NCBI GenBank assembly: GCA_013698285.1
Contig: JACCVE010000621.1
Coordinates: 1 to 12,631 of the forward strand
Reading direction: 5' to 3'
Origin: Chloroflexia bacterium
GTDB taxonomy: Bacteria; Chloroflexota; Chloroflexia; Thermomicrobiales; UBA6265
DNA length: 12,631 bases
Part shown: positions 1 to 5,931 of the stretch, piece by piece
Numbering within the stretch: position 1 is the stretch's first letter
How the letters are laid out: each line of letters opens with the position of its first letter
Translations under genes and position numbers: made by a program
The notes under the pieces: generated by a model
Seen by the model: the letters and a program-made list of their open reading frames with translations, nothing else
What the model was told of the DNA's origin: nothing
The model's database searches: none

Positions 1-3
1 CCA

Positions 4-267
4 ATGAGTAGTTCGGGAGCGTTCAGGGCGGCGAGGGCGGCGGCGTCCGAGACCGCCTCGTCCGAGGGGATGCTCAGCATCACCCTGGTGCGGAGCACCA
101 TCGGTCGCCCGGGTGACCAGGGTCGCACCGTCGAGGCCCTCGGGCTGCGCCGGTTGCACCAGACCGTGGTCCGACCCGACCATCCCTCCATCCGCGGGAT
201 GGTGGCCAAGGTGAGCCACCTCGTCCGCGTCGAAGAGATCGCCAGACCGGGCACGTCACCCTCGTGA
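4..267 (+). CDS. rpmD: 50S ribosomal protein L30
   Basis: Large-subunit ribosomal protein L30. The family core begins at residue 23 (ATG at 70) with LSITLVRSTIGRP, followed by the typical ALGLRRLHQTVV and IRGMVAKVSHLVRVEE segments, so identity is clear. The start is uncertain. The ATG at 70 matches the usual length of about 60 residues, but its purine run GAGGGG abuts the start codon with no spacer. The ATG at 4 sits in an ATGA, where a preceding gene (rpsE by family gene order) could stop, which is typical of coupled genes; it adds 22 Ala/Ser-rich residues. The longer form is given here; the core form 70-267 is a real alternative. rplO follows after 32 nt, with rplO and secY downstream as in other spc operons. 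Confidence 0.9.
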   Translation: MSSSGAFRAARAAASETASSEGMLSITLVRSTIGRPGDQGRTVEALGLRRLHQTVVRPDHPSIRGMVAKVSHLVRVEEIARPGTSPS

Positions 268-299
268 CGACCGGATCATCGGGAGAGTAGAGGACGATC

Positions 300-881
300 A
301 TGCCCCTGACACTGGATGACCTGCGGCCAAATGATGGCTCGCACAAGGAGAGCCGCCGCCTCGGGCGTGGCCACGGCAGCGGCCGGGGTAAGACGGCCGG
401 ACGGGGAACGAAGGGGCAGAAGGCCCGAAGCCGCGTCCGGCGTGGCTTCGAGGGCGGCCAGCTCCCGATCCAGAAGCGGATGCCGTACAAGCGAGGCTTC
501 GTCAACCGGTACAAGGTCCGGTGGGAAGTCGTCAACCTCGGCGCCCTGGGATCGCTGGCGGTCGACGGGCCGATCACGCCCGAGCTGCTGATCCAAGAGG
601 GCCTCGTCCGCGGCGCCGAGTTCCCGATCAAGGTCCTCGGCGACGGCGCGGTCGACCGGGCCATCGATGTCCGGGCCCACGCCTTCTCCGATGCCGCTCG
701 GACGCAGATCGAGGCCGCCGGGGGCAACGTCGAGGTCCTCGAGCGGACGGACCGGTGGGTCAGCGCTAGCCCGCGCACCCGGCGCCTGCCCCTCAACAAG
801 GATCTGAAGGAACAGCGGGTCGGCAAGGTCGGTGGCCTCGACCGGGCCCCCGTCGTCTCCGGGCAGCGCTCACAGGAGTAA
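300..881 (+). CDS. rplO: 50S ribosomal protein L15
   Basis: Large-subunit protein L15, a late assembly protein that contacts 23S rRNA. The N-terminal Gly/Arg-rich rRNA-binding arm is plain (residues 21-45, with GRGHGSGRGKTAGRG and KGQKAR), followed by FEGGQLPIQKRMPYKRGF and the globular domain ending near VEVLER. At 193 residues it exceeds the usual length of about 150. The extra 40 or so C-terminal residues are basic, of low complexity, and not part of the core fold. The ATG at 300 has a purine-rich AGAGG upstream. The stop overlaps the ribosome-binding site of secY, which starts 3 nt later, consistent with translational coupling in the spc operon. Confidence 0.96.
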   Translation: MPLTLDDLRPNDGSHKESRRLGRGHGSGRGKTAGRGTKGQKARSRVRRGFEGGQLPIQKRMPYKRGFVNRYKVRWEVVNLGALGSLAVDGPITPELLIQEGLVRGAEFPIKVLGDGAVDRAIDVRAHAFSDAARTQIEAAGGNVEVLERTDRWVSASPRTRRLPLNKDLKEQRVGKVGGLDRAPVVSGQRSQE

Positions 882-884
882 CCC

Positions 885-2201
885 ATGCTGCAGGCGGTCA
901 TCAACGCGTTCAAGATCCCCGATCTGCGGCGGAAGATCCTCTTCACGCTGGCGATGCTGGTGGTGTTCCGGTTCATCGCCAGCGTGCCGATCCCCAACGT
1001 GGACCGGGCCGGGCTCCGCGACTATATCAACAACAGCGAACTGCTGGGGATGTTCAACCTCTTCTCCGGCGGTGGTCTCTACAACTTCTCGATCGCGGCC
1101 CTCGGGGTGTATCCCTACATCACCGCCTCGATCATCATGCAGTTGATGACCCCGATCATCCCCCGCCTCAACGAGCTGTCGAACGAGGGGCAGGGCGGGC
1201 GGAACAAGATCAACCAGTACACCCACTGGCTGACCGTTCCCCTCGCCCTGCTCCAGGGCTATGGCCAGGCCCTGCTGTTCTCCGGCGCCACGACCTCCGG
1301 CGGGACCAACCTGATCACCGGATTCGGGCTCTTCGACCGCGACACCGCGCTGCCGACGGTCGCGATCCTGCTGTCGATGACGGCCGGGACGATGCTGCTG
1401 GTCTGGATCGGTGAGTTGATCACCGAGAACGGGGTCGGCAACGGCATCTCCATCATCATCTTCGGCGGCATCGTCGCCTCGATGCCCAGTTCGCTCGGCC
1501 AGCTCTTCTCCGGCAACGGCATCTCGGGCAACCTGATCGGCATCGTCTTCTTCCTGGCCATCGGCCTACTGACCATCGTCGGCGTGGTCCTGGTCAACGA
1601 GGGACAGCGCCGCATTCCCGTCCACCACGCCAAGCGGGTCCGGGCCGGTCGCGTCTATGGCGGCACGACGACTCACATCCCCCTCAAGGTCAACTCGGCC
1701 GGGATGATCCCGCTGATCTTCGCGGTCAGCATCATGGTCTTTCCCGGGATGGTCGCCAGCTTCCTGCAAACCTCGAGCCAGTCGAGTGTCCAGGATGTCG
1801 CCCAGTGGCTGACCAACTTCTTCCAGCCGAACACGTTCCAATACAACCTGATCTACTTCTTCATGGTGGTCGGGTTCACGTTCTTCTACACGATGGTCAT
1901 CTTCCAGCAGCAGCGGATTCCCGAGAACCTCCAGCGACAGGGCGCGTTCGTCCCCGGCGTCCGGCCGGGACGCAACACGGCGTCCTATCTCCAGAAGGTC
2001 CTCTCCCGGATCACCCTGGTCGGGGCACTCTTCCTGGGCCTGGTCGCGGTGATGCCCTACATCGCCCAGGAGATCACCGGGGTGCGGGCCCTGCTGCTCA
2101 GCTCGACCTCGTTGCTGATCGTCGTCGGCGTGGCGATCGACACGATGCGCCAGCTCGAAGCGCAACTGATGATGCGCAACTACGAGGGCTTCATCAACTA
2201 G
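885..2201 (+). CDS. secY: Preprotein translocase channel subunit SecY
   Basis: Central channel subunit of the SecYEG translocon in the cytoplasmic membrane. It passes unfolded preproteins outward and inserts membrane proteins. The 438-residue length and run of about ten hydrophobic segments fit the family. Recognisable parts are the N-terminal helix ending IPDLRRKILFTL, the ASVPIPNVD turn before the plug, the YITASIIMQL segment, the GNGISIIIFGGI helix, the cytoplasmic loop with EGQRRIPV, the later loop with RPGRNTASYL, and the C-terminal QLMMRNYEGF signature. The ATG at 885 has AGGAG six bases upstream, within the end of rplO. It is followed by a 107-nt structured gap before adk. Confidence 0.98.
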   Translation: MLQAVINAFKIPDLRRKILFTLAMLVVFRFIASVPIPNVDRAGLRDYINNSELLGMFNLFSGGGLYNFSIAALGVYPYITASIIMQLMTPIIPRLNELSNEGQGGRNKINQYTHWLTVPLALLQGYGQALLFSGATTSGGTNLITGFGLFDRDTALPTVAILLSMTAGTMLLVWIGELITENGVGNGISIIIFGGIVASMPSSLGQLFSGNGISGNLIGIVFFLAIGLLTIVGVVLVNEGQRRIPVHHAKRVRAGRVYGGTTTHIPLKVNSAGMIPLIFAVSIMVFPGMVASFLQTSSQSSVQDVAQWLTNFFQPNTFQYNLIYFFMVVGFTFFYTMVIFQQQRIPENLQRQGAFVPGVRPGRNTASYLQKVLSRITLVGALFLGLVAVMPYIAQEITGVRALLLSSTSLLIVVGVAIDTMRQLEAQLMMRNYEGFIN

Positions 2202-2205
2202 GCGG

Positions 2206-2264
2206 CGACCGGCGCCTGACCTCTCCGTTCCCCGCGAGGGGTTCTCGGTCGTCTGGCGCCGTCG
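2206..2264 (+). other. Imperfect stem-loop in the secY-adk gap
   Basis: The outer arms 2206-2216 and 2255-2264 pair over ten base pairs with a single bulged C, centred on two GGCGCC blocks. After a T-T mismatch, GAC at 2218-2220 pairs with GTC at 2251-2253. An inner helix, CCCC 2230-2233 with GGGG 2238-2241, closes a GCGA loop of GNRA type. No T-run follows, so this is not a standard intrinsic terminator. It begins 4 nt after the secY stop and could be a partial terminator, an mRNA end-protecting or processing structure, or an attenuator for adk and map. Pairing is seen in the sequence; function is inferred. Confidence 0.6.
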
Positions 2265-2320
2265 TGGGCCTGCCTCCCGAAACCCGCCTTCCTCGTTCTC
2301 TCGACCGAATGGACCCAGTC

Positions 2321-3070
2321 ATGCACGTCATCCTGATCGGGCCGCAGGGGTCTGGGAAGGGGACCCAGGCCACGATCCTGGCCCCTCGCGTCCACCTGAT
2401 CCACCTCTCGACCGGCGACATCTTCCGCCAGGCGATCGCCGCCATGACCCCCGTCGGGGTCGAGGTCAAGGGCATCCTCGACCGGGGCGACCTCGTCCCC
2501 GACCCGCTCACCGTCCGGCTGGTCGCCGAGCGCCTCGGGACGATCCCGGCAGAGACCAGCGGTGGCCAACCCGCCCGGGGTGCGCTCTTCGATGGCTTCC
2601 CGCGCACCGTGGCCCAGGCCGAGGGGTTGGCCAGTATGCTGATGGGTCGCCAGGAGCACCTCCGGGCCGTCATCGAACTGGTCGTGCCGCTGGAACGGCT
2701 GGTCACGCGGCTGGCGGGGCGCCGCGTCTGCGCCACCTGTGGCACCGCCTATCACGCCGAGTTCAATCCGCCGGCGATCGAAGGCGTCTGCGACCGCTGC
2801 GGCGGGGTGCCGGTCCAGCGGGACGACGACAAGCCGGAACCCATCCGCCGCCGCCTGGGACTCTTCTTCGAGCAGACCGCGCCCGTCCTGTCCTATTACC
2901 GCGAACGGGCGATGCTCGACCAGGTCGATGGCGACCGGCCCATCGAGGAGGTCACCGCCGCGATCGAGGCCGCGATCGCCCGGCGCGACGAGGCGGACCC
3001 TGGCCAGCCGGCACGGGCGACATCGTTCCAGACTGCACCCATGACCCCGTCCACGTCACCGCTGAGGTAG
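2321..3070 (+). CDS. adk: Adenylate kinase, zinc-lid type
   Basis: Interconverts ATP plus AMP and two ADP in the cytoplasm. From the ATG at 2321 the protein is 249 residues and opens directly on the first strand and P-loop GPQGSGKGT (residues 7-15). The AMP-binding STGD (30-33) and DGFPRT (91-96) follow. The LID has four cysteines (137, 140, 157, 160) as CxxC...CxxC, the structural Zn-binding form common in Gram-positive and thermophilic bacteria. DDDKPEPIRRRL follows the LID. A tail of about 25 residues after RRDEADP is Pro/Thr/Ser-rich and beyond the fold. An ATG at 2309 would add four residues. Neither start has a clear ribosome-binding site. The gene sits between secY and map, the usual order. 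Confidence 0.96.
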   Translation: MHVILIGPQGSGKGTQATILAPRVHLIHLSTGDIFRQAIAAMTPVGVEVKGILDRGDLVPDPLTVRLVAERLGTIPAETSGGQPARGALFDGFPRTVAQAEGLASMLMGRQEHLRAVIELVVPLERLVTRLAGRRVCATCGTAYHAEFNPPAIEGVCDRCGGVPVQRDDDKPEPIRRRLGLFFEQTAPVLSYYRERAMLDQVDGDRPIEEVTAAIEAAIARRDEADPGQPARATSFQTAPMTPSTSPLR

Positions 3071-3078
3071 GTCCGACC

Positions 3079-3855
3079 ATGCCGATCACGATCAAGAACG
3101 ACCGGGAAATTGCCGCGATGCGGGCGGCCGGTGACGTGGTCAGCCTCGTCCACGAGCGACTCCAGGCCGCGATCGAGCCCGGAATCACGCCCCTCGACCT
3201 CGATTCCATCGCCCGAGACGTGATCTACGGCGCGGGTGCGACCTCCAACTTCTTCGGCCACCATGGCTTCCCGGGCCACATCTGCGCGTCCGTCAACGAG
3301 CGGATCGTCCACGGCATTCCCGACGGCCGGCCGCTCCAGGACGGCGACATCATCTCGGTCGATGTCGGCGCCATCGTTGACGGATTTCATGGCGACTCCG
3401 CCTGGACCTACGCCGTCGGCACCGTCGAGCCCGCCGTGTCCCGCCTCCTGGTGGACACCGAGGCCGCCCTGATGGAAGGGATCGCCCGGGCGGTGCCGGG
3501 CAACCGCCTCGGCGCCATCGGCGCCGCCGTCGAGGCATTCGGGCTGGCCCGGGGGTATGGGATCGTCAAGGGCTACGGTGGCCATGGCATCGGCCGGTCG
3601 ATGTGGGAAGATCCCCACATCCCCAATCACGGCGACCCGCGGAAAGGCCCCGTGCTGCGGAAGGGGATGACTCTGGCGATCGAGCCGATGTTCAACCTCG
3701 GCGCGGCCGGCACGCTGGTCGGCGGTGACCAGTGGACGGTCTCCACCGCCGACGGGTCGTGGTCGGCCCACTTTGAGCACACCATCGCGGTAACGGACGC
3801 CGGCGACGGGTCGCCGGAGATATTGACACCGCGCCGGGCCGCCGTGATACACTAG
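3079..3855 (+). CDS. map: Methionine aminopeptidase, type I
   Basis: Removes the initiator methionine from nascent proteins; a cytosolic di-metal enzyme of the pita-bread fold. All family ligands are visible in this 258-residue protein: Asp95 (SVDVGA), Asp106 (HGDSAW), His169 (GYGGHGIGR), Glu202 (AIEPMF) and Glu233 (FEHTI), plus the substrate-contacting His78 (NERIVHGIPD). There is no N-terminal zinc-finger extension, so it is the plain bacterial form. The start is 8 nt after adk, with GAGGTAGG overlapping the adk stop as ribosome-binding site. The only two ATA codons in the gene lie in its last 15 codons and coincide with the -35 and -10 regions of a predicted promoter. Confidence 0.98.
   Translation: MPITIKNDREIAAMRAAGDVVSLVHERLQAAIEPGITPLDLDSIARDVIYGAGATSNFFGHHGFPGHICASVNERIVHGIPDGRPLQDGDIISVDVGAIVDGFHGDSAWTYAVGTVEPAVSRLLVDTEAALMEGIARAVPGNRLGAIGAAVEAFGLARGYGIVKGYGGHGIGRSMWEDPHIPNHGDPRKGPVLRKGMTLAIEPMFNLGAAGTLVGGDQWTVSTADGSWSAHFEHTIAVTDAGDGSPEILTPRRAAVIH
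3823..3853 (+). promoter_or_regulatory. Predicted sigma70-type promoter within the 3' end of map
   Basis: A perfect TTGACA (3823-3828) is followed after 19 nt by TACACT (3848-3853), which matches the -10 consensus at four of six positions and carries the extended -10 TG at 3845-3846. The spacer is slightly long, which the TG may offset. Transcription would start near 3860, about 110 nt before rpmJ. Two rare ATA codons, the only ones in map, supply the AT bases of the two boxes, suggesting selection for the promoter. It would give the alpha operon expression independent of secY-adk-map. Confidence 0.6.
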
Positions 3856-3971
3856 GCGGTCGTTATGCGTGTCGTACGACATGGTGTGTCGCCGTGTGCC
3901 TCAAGATATGACGGTGGGACATGGTGGCCACGCTGGCCCCGGTGCCAGCGAATGAGATGGAGAATCGACCT
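3856..3971 (+). promoter_or_regulatory. Structured leader of rpmJ and the alpha operon; no infA present
   Basis: This 116-nt gap between map and rpmJ is visibly less GC-rich than its surroundings. It contains the palindrome GTCGTACGAC (3871-3880), a GACATGGTG repeat at 3878-3886 and 3918-3926 (exactly 40 nt apart), and a perfect 7-bp hairpin (3931-3937 with 3944-3950, six-base loop) just before the GGAG ribosome-binding site at 3959-3962. It is too short for initiation factor IF-1 and none of the three forward frames resembles it. A leader of this kind could be the target of feedback by a ribosomal protein, as S4 does for the E. coli alpha operon. That role is inferred. Confidence 0.45.
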
Positions 3972-4085
3972 GTGAAAGTGGCAGCTTCGGTCAAACCACG
4001 ATGTGAGAAGTGCAAGGTGATCCGGCGCGAGGGCGTGGTGCGGGTAATCTGCACCAATCCCAGGCACAAGCAGCGGCAGGGCTAA
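3972..4085 (+). CDS. rpmJ: 50S ribosomal protein L36
   Basis: The smallest large-subunit protein, 37 residues, binding 23S rRNA near the base of the stalk. It starts with GTG at 3972 and reads KVAASVKPRCEKC, then GVVRVIC and the conserved NPRHKQRQG end. Cys11, Cys14, Cys27 and His32 form the zinc ribbon, so this is the C+ form. The start is decided by family alignment and by GGAG at 3959-3962, nine bases upstream; an in-frame ATG at 3957 would add five residues. It is too short to appear under usual length cut-offs. It is the first gene after the predicted internal promoter, and rpsM follows after an 85-nt gap. Confidence 0.97.
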   Translation: MKVAASVKPRCEKCKVIRREGVVRVICTNPRHKQRQG

Positions 4086-4120
4086 TTCGGTACCGGCGGG
4101 TCCGGGGACGGGCGAACGAT

Positions 4121-4140
4121 CCGGGGAGAGCGATTCCCGG
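4121..4140 (+). other. Hairpin in the rpmJ-rpsM gap
   Basis: Bases 4121-4127 pair with 4134-4140 (seven pairs, one of them G-U) around a six-base loop. The 3' arm belongs to a perfect 10-bp palindrome, TTCCCGGGAA (4134-4143). An eight-base direct repeat TCCGGGGA (4101-4108 and 4120-4127) offers an alternative 5' partner. It ends 16 nt before the strong GAGGAGGAG ribosome-binding site of rpsM. There is no T-run, so it is not a classical terminator. Confidence 0.45.
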
Positions 4141-4170
4141 GAAGATGGTCCGGTTTGAGGAGGAGTATCA

Positions 4171-4548
4171 GTGGCGCGTATCTCGGGCATCGACCTCCCA
4201 CGCGAGAAGCGTGTCGAGATCGGGTTGACCTATATCTTCGGCATCGGCCTGCACACCAGCCAGACGCTGCTGCAGCGGACCGGCATCAGCCCCGATACCA
4301 GGGTGCGCGACCTCAGCGACGACGAGGTGGCTCGCCTCCGGGACATTATCGACAAGGAGATGCGCGTCGAGGGTGACCTCCGGCGCGAGGTCTCGATGAA
4401 CATCAAGCGCCTGATGGACATCGGCTGCTATCGGGGCCTTCGCCACCGGCGCGGCCTCCCGGTCCGCGGCCAGCGGACGAAGACGAACGCCCGCACCCGG
4501 CGTGGCCCGAAGCGGGCGATCGGCGTGCGGAAGAAGCCAGCACGATAG
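4171..4548 (+). CDS. rpsM: 30S ribosomal protein S13
   Basis: Small-subunit head protein that contacts 16S rRNA, the P-site tRNA and intersubunit bridges. It is 125 residues, the family length. It starts with GTG at 4171, preceded by a long purine run GAGGAGGAG. The ARISGIDLPREKRVEIGLTYIFGIG opening is characteristic and contains the helix-two-turn-helix. The central DLRREVSMNIKRLMDIGCYRGLRHRRGLPVRGQ segment and the basic TNARTRRGPKR tail that reaches the decoding region are both intact. Position after rpmJ and before rpsK is the standard alpha-operon order. Confidence 0.98.
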   Translation: MARISGIDLPREKRVEIGLTYIFGIGLHTSQTLLQRTGISPDTRVRDLSDDEVARLRDIIDKEMRVEGDLRREVSMNIKRLMDIGCYRGLRHRRGLPVRGQRTKTNARTRRGPKRAIGVRKKPAR

Positions 4549-4555
4549 CGGGTCG

Positions 4556-4580
4556 AGCCGGTCCAGTCGCTGGGCCGGCT
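4556..4580 (+). terminator. Terminator-like hairpin after rpsM
   Basis: Bases 4556-4566 pair with 4570-4580 over eleven base pairs, with one G-U and a TCG loop. The hairpin is followed directly by TTCTCT, a short and interrupted T-tract. It lies 7 nt after the rpsM stop and 89 nt before rpsK. Among the intergenic hairpins of the cluster this is the one most like an intrinsic terminator. Because rpsK, rpsD and rpoA are needed downstream, it is more likely a partial terminator or attenuator than a complete stop. The rest of the gap (4581-4669) holds a small CCACG-AGG-CGTGG hairpin at 4622-4634. Confidence 0.5.
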
Positions 4581-4669
4581 TTCTCTGGTGCTGAGTATGC
4601 GTGGTCGGCGATTGGCGGACACCACGAGGCGTGGCGGTACGCCGGCGAATGTGAAGGGTAGAGACGACG

Positions 4670-5086
4670 ATGGCGGAACGACGACGCGGCGCCGGTGGGG
4701 GGAAGGGCAAGTCCCGGGTTCGCCGCAGGGATCGCAAGAACATCCCTCGCGGGCGAGCATTCATCCAGGCGACCTTCAATAACACGATCGTGACCCTGAC
4801 CGACCCGGCCGGGAACGCGATCGCCTGGTCCAGCGCGGGCTCGAACGGGTTCAAGGGCTCTCGCAAGAGCACCCCGTACGCGGCCCAGGTGACCGCCGAG
4901 CAAGCCGCCCGCCGGGCGATGGAACACGGGCTACGCCAGGTCGACGTCTACGTCAAGGGTCCGGGGTCGGGACGGGAGATGGCGATCCGCTCGCTCCAAT
5001 CCAGCGGTGTCCAGGTGATCTCGATCACCGACACCACGCCGATCCCCCACAACGGCTGCCGTCCGCCGAAGCGCCGCCGCGTCTAG
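4670..5086 (+). CDS. rpsK: 30S ribosomal protein S11
   Basis: Small-subunit platform protein that lines the mRNA exit path with S7 and S18. The 138-residue protein has a basic Gly/Arg-rich N-terminal arm, then the conserved ATFNNTIVTLTDPAGNAIAW, SSAGSNGFKGSRKSTPYAA and VKGPGSGREMAIRSL blocks, and ends in the characteristic TPIPHNGCRPPKRRRV. The ATG at 4670 is the only start that fits. Its ribosome-binding site is weak (GAAGGG lies about 10 nt upstream). A 121-nt gap with a terminator-like hairpin separates it from rpsM, much longer than usual for these neighbours. Confidence 0.98.
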   Translation: MAERRRGAGGGKGKSRVRRRDRKNIPRGRAFIQATFNNTIVTLTDPAGNAIAWSSAGSNGFKGSRKSTPYAAQVTAEQAARRAMEHGLRQVDVYVKGPGSGREMAIRSLQSSGVQVISITDTTPIPHNGCRPPKRRRV

Positions 5087-5103
5087 GGACCAGGCCGACC
5101 GCC

Positions 5104-5165
5104 GACCCCGGGCCTCCGGCCCGCGTGGGTCTCACCATGCCGAACGAATGGTCGCCGCCGGCGAC
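5104..5165 (+). promoter_or_regulatory. Paired hairpins ahead of rpsD, possible S4 leader
   Basis: Two adjacent stems fill the rpsK-rpsD gap. The first pairs 5104-5108 with 5127-5131 and, past a three-base bulge (5124-5126), 5109-5114 with 5118-5123 around a TCC loop: eleven pairs in all. The second pairs 5151-5156 with 5160-5165 around GCC. The rpsD ribosome-binding site follows at 5185-5189. In E. coli and Bacillus, S4 represses its own synthesis through structured mRNA near or ahead of its gene or operon; these stems are candidates for a similar element. The pairing is direct; the regulatory role is inferred. Confidence 0.4.
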
Positions 5166-5191
5166 GACACGGGCGAGAGGACAGAGGAGCC

Positions 5192-5836
5192 ATGGCGAGG
5201 TATACCGGACCGGTGTGCAGGTTGTGCCGCCGGGAGGGGTTGAAGCTCTACTTGAAGGGGGCACGGTGCGAGAGCCCGAAGTGCCCGATCGTGCAGGCCC
5301 GGCCGCCCCGCAACTTCCCGCCGGGGCAACACGGCCAGCGGCGCACCCGCCGGCCGTCTGAGTTCGGTCTCCAGTTGCGCGAGAAGCAGAAGGTGCGCCG
5401 GTTCTACGGCCTCCTGGAGACGCAATTCCGGAAGCACTACACCGAGGCCGTCCGCCGTGGCGGCGTAACGGGCGACAACCTGCTTCAAATCTTGGAGTCG
5501 CGCCTCGATAACGTCGTCTACCGGATGGGCTTCGCCGACTCCCGCGCCCAGGCGCGGCAGCTCGTGCGGCACGGCCACTTCCGCGTCAATGGCCGGAAGA
5601 CCAATATCCCGTCCTTCATGGTCAAGGCCAACGACGCCATCGATGTCCGGCCCGAGAGCCGTCGCCGGGAGTACTTCAAGGACTTCGGCGACATCCTCGG
5701 CACCAAGACCTCGCCAGATTGGCTGCTGGTCGACTCCAACAACCTGAGTGGCCGGGTGTTGCAACTGCCCCTTCGGGAGCAGATCTCCGTACCGCCGTTC
5801 AATGACGCCCTGATCGTCGAGCACTACAGCCGCTAA
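5192..5836 (+). CDS. rpsD: 30S ribosomal protein S4, zinc-binding form
   Basis: Primary assembly protein that binds the five-way junction of 16S rRNA and in many bacteria controls its own operon. The 214-residue length fits the family. Cys9, Cys12, Cys26 and Cys31 near the N terminus form the zinc knuckle of C+ S4. NFPPGQHGQRR and LREKQKVRRFYGLLE follow. The RNA-binding S4 domain spans about residues 98-160 (LESRLDNVVYRMGFADSRAQARQLVRHGH, then the RVNGRKTNIPSF strand). The ATG at 5192 has AGGAG very close upstream, with only two intervening bases. The next gene, rpoA, lies after a 95-nt gap that holds a perfect 12-bp hairpin. Confidence 0.98.
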   Translation: MARYTGPVCRLCRREGLKLYLKGARCESPKCPIVQARPPRNFPPGQHGQRRTRRPSEFGLQLREKQKVRRFYGLLETQFRKHYTEAVRRGGVTGDNLLQILESRLDNVVYRMGFADSRAQARQLVRHGHFRVNGRKTNIPSFMVKANDAIDVRPESRRREYFKDFGDILGTKTSPDWLLVDSNNLSGRVLQLPLREQISVPPFNDALIVEHYSR

Positions 5837-5855
5837 GCGCCAGGGACGGTGACCC

Positions 5856-5886
5856 GGACCGGGCCGGACCCTCTCCGGCCCGGTCC
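5856..5886 (+). other. Perfect 12-bp hairpin in the rpsD-rpoA gap
   Basis: Bases 5856-5867 are perfectly complementary to 5875-5886 around a seven-base ACCCTCT loop. All but two of the pairs are G-C, so the stem should be very stable. It is followed by CCC, not by a T-tract, so a classical intrinsic terminator is unlikely. It lies 20 nt after the rpsD stop and about 45 nt before the rpoA start. It could block 3'-exonucleases or slow polymerase and so set the ratio of S4 to RNA polymerase alpha. Confidence 0.6.
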
Positions 5887-5931
5887 CCCACATGCCACGT
5901 CGCGAGAGATAAGGGGAGGCGAGGTCGTTCG

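Noticed and set aside
1..11. End of rpsE at the left edge
   Set aside because: A TGA at 5-7 or a TAG at 9-11 could be its stop, but only two or three codons are present, too few to support a call.
80..997. Long - strand open frame (305 codons) opposite rpmD, rplO and secY
   Set aside because: Arg/Pro/Ser-rich translation with no family resemblance; it is a GC-rich shadow of well-supported + strand genes.
1805..2308. Extension of the adk frame upstream into secY
   Set aside because: The adenylate kinase core starts at 2321; the upstream translation is Arg/Pro-rich shadow sequence of secY.
2896..3882. Long - strand open frame (328 codons) opposite adk and map
   Set aside because: It lies opposite two clearly identified enzymes and has Gly/Asp/Arg-rich low-complexity sequence without motifs.
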